From NCBI GenBank assembly GCA_022425465.1, contig JAKMFK010000202.1, forward strand, positions 1 to 6,252: DNA of 6,252 nucleotides, read 5' to 3'. The notes beneath the pieces are model-generated. The model was given only the letters and a program-made list of their open reading frames with translations. It was not told where the DNA came from and did not search any database. Position 1 is the stretch's first letter; the number at the start of each line of letters is the position of its first letter. This DNA is from Bacteroidia bacterium (GTDB taxonomy: Bacteria; Bacteroidota; Bacteroidia; NS11-12g; UBA9320). A program made the translations under genes and the position numbers. Below are positions 1 to 4,911 of this stretch, in pieces.

Positions 1-476
1 AAAGGAGTACCTGTCATCCAATCCAAAACACCGTTCATATTCATGGATTTAAAGGACCCTAATTGAGCCATAAAAATGACAATAGCTAATCCATTCACAA
101 AACCAAACATCACTGGTTGTGGAACTAATCGAATAAACTTACCTAGTCGTAAAAATCCAGCTAGCATTTGTATAAATCCAGCGAGTACAACAGTAGCAAA
201 AACGTACTCAACACCATGTGATTTTGCTAACGCTACGATCACAATTGCAATAGCACCTGTTGCGCCTGATATCATACCAGGCCTTCCACCAAATATCGAA
301 GTAATTAAACCCATTGAAAACGCTGCATATAATCCTGTAAGAGGATGAAGACCTGCAACAAAGGCAAAAGCTACAGCTTCTGGCACAAGTGCTAAAGCTA
401 CGGTTAACCCAGAGAGCACTTCTGTAGTGTAGTTTACTTTCTGCCTAAAGTCGAACAGATTAAAGAATTTCTTCAT
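1..476 (-). CDS. SulP family inorganic anion transporter, N-terminal part (cut by window edge)
   Basis: This is the start of an inner-membrane permease of the SulP (SLC26-like) family, which moves sulfate, bicarbonate or related anions by symport or exchange. The visible part is 158 residues plus two bases; full members are usually about 500-600 residues and often end in a STAS domain, which would lie outside the window. The family signature is clear: [18 protein letters not shown] at residues 22-39, then [13 protein letters not shown] (41-53), then [13 protein letters not shown] (63-75), the conserved loop and helix region that helps form the substrate site. [16 protein letters not shown] (117-132) is another typical SulP stretch. 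The Met start ([13 protein letters not shown]) gives the usual short cytoplasmic N-terminus, and there is no cleavable signal peptide. The family call is firm, but the transported anion cannot be read from this part. It lies 81 bases downstream of the rqcH-like gene on the same strand and seems to have its own promoter. Confidence 0.88.
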   Translation of the reverse strand, partial: MKKFFNLFDFRQKVNYTTEVLSGLTVALALVPEAVAFAFVAGLHPLTGLYAAFSMGLITSIFGGRPGMISGATGAIAIVIVALAKSHGVEYVFATVVLAGFIQMLAGFLRLGKFIRLVPQPVMFGFVNGLAIVIFMAQLGSFKSMNMNGVLDWMTGTP

Positions 477-493
477 GTTTTTCTAAAAGCCTG

Positions 494-501
494 CAAAAGT
501 A
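494..501 (-). promoter_or_regulatory. Bacteroidota-type -7 box (TAnnTTTG) before the SulP gene
   Basis: Read on the minus strand this is TACTTTTG, a perfect match to the TAnnTTTG -7 element of the Bacteroidota primary sigma factor. The -33 element is weak: 19 bases further upstream (521-523) the minus strand reads GTG instead of TTG. If transcription starts 6-7 bases past the box, the leader is only about 10 bases long, so the box also supports the ATG at 476 as the start codon. The rest of the gap (477-557) shows no convincing terminator, so read-through from the upstream map-rqcH unit is possible. Confidence 0.5.
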
Positions 502-557
502 TATGAGTTATTAGCATACACACGATGCAATACACATTAATTGTCCAGGAAAATATA

Positions 558-2051
558 CTACAACTGAGGCTCTACTAAAATAGTTTCTTCACGATCAACT
601 TTGACCATGCCAGGATGGGCTCCTTTCGGCTTTCGGACATATTTACGATCACAATAAATCACAGCAGCTAAACCCTCACTTTTAGCCTTTGAATAATATG
701 CTGCTAATTTAGCAGCTCGCTCAATTATTGAATCTGAGATAACCTGGTTTCCTGGATTTCGAATAATAACATGACTTCCACTAACATCCTTGGCATGCAA
801 CCATTTATCATTCTTTGTCGAATAATTTCGTAGTAGTTCATCATTTTCTCTAGCTCCCTTCCCTATTCTAATCTCAAATCCATCATACACCACAACCCTG
901 TATGGTAATTTTAATGCTTGTTTATCTTGTTTTGAACTTGTAGTCTTTCGTAAATCCTTCAATTCATCGATAAGCTCAAAACGTTCAATCTCCTTTTTTT
1001 TATTTTCTAATTCTTCCTGTATAAGTTCTAAATTATCCATTGCAAATTTCAACCTGATCTTCTCATTTTTTCCCTTTGAATATAAACGTGCAGCGTTATC
1101 CTGCGGACTTAAATCTTTTTTGAGTTTAATAAGAATATGATCATTACAATCAAAAGCAGGAAGATTAATCTCACTCATTCCCTTTTCAATCTGCCATAAA
1201 TTCGCCATGATTAAATCTGCTTTATCTTGATACTTTTTTGATGCACTCAATTCTTTAATTTGAACTTGAGCAGATTTTAATCGTTTTAATAATCGCTGAT
1301 ATTCTTTATTTAAAGTATTTAGATGAGTGGATTTAGTTTGATTAAATACCTGATGAGATATATAAAGTCTAGCGAACTGATCACAAGCATAAAGTGTAGA
1401 ATTGAATTTCGAAATGGTCTCTCCTCTTTTCTCAAAAGACAATTCGTATTTTGAATTAATTTTATTAATGAAAAGATCATTTGTAAGTAGCTGATGATAG
1501 AATTCTGTTAACAGCTTTCTCTTTTGGTCAATAGATTGAGCACTAAACCCATTTTCTCTTAGATAGGTTCTCTGGCTAAAATCTAAAAATCGAAGATCAT
1601 CAATATGTGTATCATCCCGCAACCAAGATAAATTAACATCCTTTGTAGCATTGTCAAGATTAATTTGCTTGCTTTTGATTGGAAAATTCGATTGCCATTC
1701 ACCCACTTTATAATGGGTTATTTGACTAAATTTTCCATAACCATAAAACCGAAGAATTTCCTGATTATTAAAATAAATGGCAAAACTTCTATCAAAGGAA
1801 TATGCTCTGACTTCAGTGACTTTACATCCAACTAGAGATTTGAAAATAGGAAGTCTATTCTTTTTTTGTAGCTTTATAATTTCAGGAGTTTGAAAAAAAG
1901 ATAGACCTTGAAAAAAATTAATTTTCAGAGCGAAATCATCAAACACAAAATTAATTTCTTGTTTTGATGTAGTGAATACATCTTCTAAATCCTTACCTCC
2001 TATCTTAGAATGCAATTCATTTGCTAATCGTTCAATAAGAAAGGCATGCAT
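558..2051 (-). CDS. rqcH: NFACT protein, RqcH/Tae2/NEMF family ribosome quality-control factor
   Basis: RqcH-type proteins bind 50S subunits that carry peptidyl-tRNA after a stall, recruit tRNA-Ala and add a C-terminal alanine tail that marks the stuck peptide for degradation. The 497 residues show the expected order. An NFACT-N domain covers about 1-200 and includes the Asp-Arg pair (DR, 87-88) in the position of the tRNA-binding DR of RqcH and Tae2. Two charged helices (about 243-295 and 328-370) would form the coiled-coil arms, with the linking motif LSPQDNAARLYSKG at 314-327. The NFACT-R domain (about 383-497) carries the diagnostic GFEIRIGKGARENDELL (391-407) and WLHAKDVSGSHVIIR (417-431). 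Length fits Bacteroidota members, which are shorter than Gram-positive ones and lack a separate C-terminal domain. The motif after strand 99-111 reads RFYGYGKFSQI, unlike the E-[IL]-M-G type usual in RqcH. The ATG start lies 12 bases after the map stop behind an A-rich leader. The family is certain; active alanine tailing is inferred. Older databases may call such proteins fibronectin-binding. Confidence 0.85.
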   Translation of the reverse strand: MHAFLIERLANELHSKIGGKDLEDVFTTSKQEINFVFDDFALKINFFQGLSFFQTPEIIKLQKKNRLPIFKSLVGCKVTEVRAYSFDRSFAIYFNNQEILRFYGYGKFSQITHYKVGEWQSNFPIKSKQINLDNATKDVNLSWLRDDTHIDDLRFLDFSQRTYLRENGFSAQSIDQKRKLLTEFYHQLLTNDLFINKINSKYELSFEKRGETISKFNSTLYACDQFARLYISHQVFNQTKSTHLNTLNKEYQRLLKRLKSAQVQIKELSASKKYQDKADLIMANLWQIEKGMSEINLPAFDCNDHILIKLKKDLSPQDNAARLYSKGKNEKIRLKFAMDNLELIQEELENKKKEIERFELIDELKDLRKTTSSKQDKQALKLPYRVVVYDGFEIRIGKGARENDELLRNYSTKNDKWLHAKDVSGSHVIIRNPGNQVISDSIIERAAKLAAYYSKAKSEGLAAVIYCDRKYVRKPKGAHPGMVKVDREETILVEPQL

Positions 2052-2063
2052 ACACGTTTTTTC

Positions 2064-2843
2064 TTAATATTCACCGTATACATCCGTCAGACATTCACAG
2101 CCATCTTCCGTAATTAATATGGTATGTTCAAATTGAGCTGATAACTTGTAGTCTCTAGTTCGAGCTGTCCATCCATCTCCACGATCGACGATGCACTCAG
2201 CAACTCCTTCATTTATCATAGGTTCTATCGTGAAAATCATGCCTGGCTTCATTCGTTTACCTGTATTTTTTTGCCCAACATGACTTACTTCTGGTTCTTC
2301 GTGAAACTTGATACCCACTCCATGACCACAAAATTGCCATACCACACCATAACCTTTGGATTCCGCAAAACGTTGAATTTCATAACCAATATTACCAAAT
2401 CTGTTTCCAGGTTTACACTGCTTCACTCCTATTGATAGGCATTCTCGAGTAACATCAATTAGGTTTTGTGCAGATACTGAAACTTTACCAACAGTGTACA
2501 TCTTGCAGGTGTCTCCAAAATAGCCATTCAAAATGGTTGTAACATCAATGTTTAAAATATCGCCATCTTTTAAAACATAATCGTTAGGCACCCCATGACA
2601 AATCACTTCGTTTGGACTAGTACAAATAGCTCCACTGAATGCCGGTGATCCATGAGCCTTATATCCCAAAGTAGCTGACTTAGCTCCATGATCTGTGATG
2701 AATTCAAGAGCCTTATCATTTATATATTTAGTAGTATTACCAGCTACTACAAATTGCTCCAAATGTTTAAGCACTTTTGCAGCAAGATGAGATGATTTTC
2801 TGATTCCCTCAATTTGTTCGGGAGTTTTTATTTTAATGGCCAT
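2064..2843 (-). CDS. map: Type I methionine aminopeptidase (MetAP)
   Basis: This is the cytosolic metalloenzyme that removes the initiator Met from new proteins, after deformylation, when residue 2 is small. The 259 residues form one pita-bread domain. All five metal ligands are visible: D100 (NIDVTT), D111 (GDTCKMY), H174 (GHGVG), E207 (FTIEPMI) and E239 (QFEHTILIT). The substrate-site histidines H83 (ICHGVPN) and H181 (KFHEEP) are also present, as is the conserved W225 before the SAQFEHT strand. There is no N-terminal zinc-finger extension, so it is the short bacterial (type Ia) form. The start MAIKIKTPEQIEGIRKSSHLA is the usual one, and a promoter box sits 13 bases upstream of it. It is followed after 12 bases by the rqcH-like gene, so the two are probably one transcript. 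It is not next to secY, infA or rpmJ, where map often lies; whether the genome has a second copy cannot be seen here. Confidence 0.96.
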   Translation of the reverse strand: MAIKIKTPEQIEGIRKSSHLAAKVLKHLEQFVVAGNTTKYINDKALEFITDHGAKSATLGYKAHGSPAFSGAICTSPNEVICHGVPNDYVLKDGDILNIDVTTILNGYFGDTCKMYTVGKVSVSAQNLIDVTRECLSIGVKQCKPGNRFGNIGYEIQRFAESKGYGVVWQFCGHGVGIKFHEEPEVSHVGQKNTGKRMKPGMIFTIEPMINEGVAECIVDRGDGWTARTRDYKLSAQFEHTILITEDGCECLTDVYGEY

Positions 2844-2856
2844 AGTAAATGTGATG

Positions 2857-2864
2857 CAAAGTTA
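2857..2864 (-). promoter_or_regulatory. Bacteroidota-type -7 box (TAnnTTTG) before map
   Basis: The minus strand reads TAACTTTG here, a perfect TAnnTTTG match. The -33 region is poor: 19 bases upstream it reads ATT, and a TTTA lies 17 bases upstream. A start 6-7 bases past the box would fall at about 2850, giving map a leader of roughly 6 bases, almost leaderless. Together with the terminator at 2903-2935 this makes map-rqcH a transcription unit separate from htpG. Confidence 0.55.
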
Positions 2865-2902
2865 GTACAACTAATGCATTTTAAATTTTGATTGTATTAT
2901 AT

Positions 2903-2935
2903 AAAAAAATGGCTTAATCAATAGACTAAGCCATT
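2903..2935 (-). terminator. Intrinsic terminator of htpG
   Basis: A perfect 9-bp stem, AATGGCTTA (2908-2916) and TAAGCCATT (2927-2935), encloses a 10-base loop. On the minus strand the hairpin runs directly into a U tract (seven A on the plus strand at 2903-2909). It begins 22 bases after the htpG stop codon and so should end the htpG transcript before map. On the plus strand a TTTTTT run follows a few bases after the stem (2940-2945), but no plus-strand gene points at it. Confidence 0.88.
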
Positions 2936-2957
2936 CTTGTTTTTTGATTTCTACTAT

Positions 2958-4763
2958 TTACAAGTTAGCATACTGAGCTTTTACAAAATCACTCAATTCT
3001 TTACCTGTCAATAAATTTTGAGATAATTTAGCTAGATTGATAGCTTGCGATAACAATTCAGTCTGCTTATCTCCCTTGGATTTTAATACCTTGGAAGCTA
3101 ATGGATGGTTAGTATTAACTGCAATAGTGTATTTCTCCGGCATCTGTCCAAACATCTGCATTCCTCCCATGCCGCCCATTTCGCTCATCCTACGTTCCCA
3201 CTCGCTTCGAGTAATGGTTATAAATGAATCCGATGGACTCATTACTTCTGGATTAATCGTATATTTTTCTTTATCAATAACTCCTTCAAACGCATCTTTG
3301 AGTTTGTTGGTGTCATCCTCATTCAATACACTTTCATTCTTTTCGTCTTTATCAATAAGCTTACTTGCTGTTTCGGCATCCACACGTTTAAGTTGAAATT
3401 TCTCGTTCTTTTGTTCCAAATTGGATACAAAATGATTATCGATAACTTCGTCTAACAAGAGGACATCATATCCCTTATCCTTGGCCGATTCTATAAAAGA
3501 ATGTTGTTTTTCAGCATCATTAGTATATAAAGCAACTCGATTACCATCTTTATCCGTTTGATTGGGTTCTATCTTTGCGATATACTCCTCGATTGAATTA
3601 TACTCCTTATCTGTATTTTGAAGCAAGCATATTTTTTTCGCACGATCATAAAATTTGTCATCTGATAGCATTCCATATTTCACGAATATGCTCATGTTAT
3701 GCCATTTAGCTTTATAATCTTCAAAGTCTGCTTTGTGAAGCTCAGCTAATTTATCAGCGACTTTTTTACTTATATGACTTGTAATCTTTTTAACTGCCCC
3801 ATCGGCTTGAAGACTACTTCGACTCACATTCAAAGGAATATCTGGACTATCAATAACACCGTGAAGTAACATCAAATATTCCGGTACGATATCCTCAACA
3901 TTATCCGTGACATATACTTGATTGCTGTAGAGTTGGATCTTGTTTCGATTGGGATCAATTTCCTTTTTAATCTTCGGAAAGTATAATACTCCTGTTAAAT
4001 TAAATGGATAATCTACATTCAAGTGAATCCAAAATAATGGAGGTTCACTCATGGGATATAACTTTCCGTAAAAGTCAGTATAGTCCTCATCTTTCAACTC
4101 ACTTGGATTTTTCTTCCACAATGGAGCTGTTTCATTTATGGTTTTATCATCAAATTCAATAGGTACAGGTAAAAACTTACAATACTTATTCAATAATTCA
4201 TTGATTTTCCACTGAGTTAAGAAATCCTTACTTTCTTCATTGATGTGAAGAATAATATCCGTCCCACGCTTTTTCCTTTTGCCTTTAGTTATCTTAAAAT
4301 CAGTACTACCCTCACAAATCCATTTGGCTGGTTCAGCTCCTTCAGCATGACTCAAGGAATTGATTTCTACCTTGTCTGCAACCATAAAACTGGAATAAAA
4401 ACCCAAACCAAAATGACCAATAATATTAGCGTCTTCTTTTGTATCCTTGAATTTTTCTACAAACTCTTCAGCTCCACTGAATGCAATTTGATTGATGTAT
4501 TTATCAATTTCGTGTGCCGTCATTCCTATACCAGAATCGCTAATAGTAAGCGTATTTTTCTTATCATCTATTTTAACCGTGATTTTTAGTTCACCTAAAT
4601 CACCTTTCACTTCGCCTCGTTGACTTAGTACCCTTAGTTTATTAGTCGCATCCGTCGCATTTGAAATTAACTCTCTCAAGAAAATCTCATTATCTGTGTA
4701 AAGAAACTTCTTAATAATGGGAAATATATTCTCCGTATTTACTGAAACTTTTCCTTTTTGCAT
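2958..4763 (-). CDS. htpG: Chaperone HtpG (bacterial Hsp90)
   Basis: HtpG is a cytosolic homodimeric ATP-driven chaperone that remodels late folding intermediates, often together with DnaK. The 601 residues contain all three Hsp90 domains. The N-terminal GHKL ATPase (about 1-210) has ELISNATDAT (31-40, with the catalytic Glu at 31 and Mg-binding Asn at 35), DSGIGM (76-81), the lid motif GHFGLGF (116-122) and GTDI (167-170). The middle domain (about 215-460) carries LNVSRSSLQAD (311-321), whose Arg315 contacts the ATP gamma-phosphate. The C-terminal dimerisation domain (about 490-601) holds a Gly/Met-rich stretch at 526-542. It lacks the eukaryotic acidic linker and the MEEVD tail, as bacterial forms do. 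The length is slightly below the roughly 625 of E. coli HtpG. The start MQKGKVSVNTENIFPIIKKF is the standard N-terminus; its leader is A-rich with no Shine-Dalgarno. It is a single-gene unit with its own terminator. No CIRCE element lies upstream. Confidence 0.98.
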   Translation of the reverse strand: MQKGKVSVNTENIFPIIKKFLYTDNEIFLRELISNATDATNKLRVLSQRGEVKGDLGELKITVKIDDKKNTLTISDSGIGMTAHEIDKYINQIAFSGAEEFVEKFKDTKEDANIIGHFGLGFYSSFMVADKVEINSLSHAEGAEPAKWICEGSTDFKITKGKRKKRGTDIILHINEESKDFLTQWKINELLNKYCKFLPVPIEFDDKTINETAPLWKKNPSELKDEDYTDFYGKLYPMSEPPLFWIHLNVDYPFNLTGVLYFPKIKKEIDPNRNKIQLYSNQVYVTDNVEDIVPEYLMLLHGVIDSPDIPLNVSRSSLQADGAVKKITSHISKKVADKLAELHKADFEDYKAKWHNMSIFVKYGMLSDDKFYDRAKKICLLQNTDKEYNSIEEYIAKIEPNQTDKDGNRVALYTNDAEKQHSFIESAKDKGYDVLLLDEVIDNHFVSNLEQKNEKFQLKRVDAETASKLIDKDEKNESVLNEDDTNKLKDAFEGVIDKEKYTINPEVMSPSDSFITITRSEWERRMSEMGGMGGMQMFGQMPEKYTIAVNTNHPLASKVLKSKGDKQTELLSQAINLAKLSQNLLTGKELSDFVKAQYANL

Positions 4764-4795
4764 TTGATTTTATTTTTTTATGAGAAATCATCAAT

Positions 4796-4811
4796 AAACA
4801 GACCAAACAGA
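4796..4811. repeat. Short direct repeat (AAACAGA x2) upstream of htpG
   Basis: AAACAGA occurs at 4796-4802 and again at 4805-4811, a period of 9 bases. On the minus strand this is TCTGTTT twice, 33-48 bases before the htpG start codon. The upstream copy, TCTGTTTG (4804-4811), is one base off the TAnnTTTG -7 box, and could be the htpG promoter core, but no TTG lies at the proper -33 distance. The repeat is seen directly; a role is a guess. Confidence 0.35.
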
Positions 4812-4815
4812 ATTA

Positions 4816-4846
4816 CTGACATGGTGGCAGAACATGATATTATGTT
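4816..4846. promoter_or_regulatory. Two adjacent imperfect palindromes between htpG and the GT-C gene, possible operator
   Basis: The first dyad, CTGACATGGTGGCAG (4816-4830), pairs CTGnCA with TGnCAG around a short centre, with one mismatch and one wobble pair. The second, AACATGATATTATGTT (4831-4846), is a 16-base palindrome with a single G:T exception. They abut exactly. They lie about 53 bases upstream of the htpG ATG at their near edge, and just upstream of the -33 element of the divergent gene. This position suits a regulator of either promoter. No specific regulator can be named from the sequence. Confidence 0.4.
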
Positions 4847-4858
4847 TTCCATTAATAG

Positions 4859-4888
4859 TTGTAAAAAACTTGTAGCTACTTATTTTTG
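4859..4888 (+). promoter_or_regulatory. Complete Bacteroidota-type promoter for the GT-C-like gene
   Basis: TTG (4859-4861), a 19-base spacer, then TATTTTTG (4881-4888) matches the Bacteroidota primary-sigma consensus in both boxes and in spacing. Transcription should start near 4895, leaving a leader of about 17 bases before the GTG at 4912. The purine-rich GGAGAAGG (4888-4895) overlaps the box and the expected start site, and lies 16 bases from the start codon, so it is unlikely to serve as a ribosome binding site. Confidence 0.7.
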
Positions 4889-4911
4889 GAGAAGGTTTTA
4901 AGTATACCATA

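Noticed and set aside
76..348. Open frame on the plus strand opposite the SulP gene
   Set aside because: The product is low-complexity (many Asn, Pro, Ile, Ala) and is the antisense shadow of a clearly conserved transporter.
477..557. Terminator between the rqcH-like gene and the SulP gene
   Set aside because: No stem of useful length followed by a U tract on the minus strand could be found in these 81 bases.
2936..2950. Terminator acting on the plus strand from the same hairpin
   Set aside because: The T run after the stem on the plus strand is offset by several bases and no plus-strand gene leads into it, so only the minus-strand role is annotated.
3037..3396. Open frame on the plus strand opposite the htpG 3' half
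   Set aside because: Ser/Leu-rich translation typical of an antisense shadow; it has no promoter box and no family motif, and htpG is unambiguous there.
4245..4589. Open frame on the plus strand opposite the htpG ATPase domain
   Set aside because: It overlaps the most conserved part of Hsp90 and has no recognisable features of its own.
4826..4846. Sigma-54-like -24 element (TGGCA at 4826-4829 and neighbours)
   Set aside because: No TTGCA-type -12 element follows at the required distance; the bases there belong to the AACAT...ATGTT palindrome.
4764..4911. Possible CIRCE or HrcA-type element upstream of htpG
   Set aside because: No TTAGCACTC / GAGTGCTAA arms occur; the dyads seen are of different sequence.
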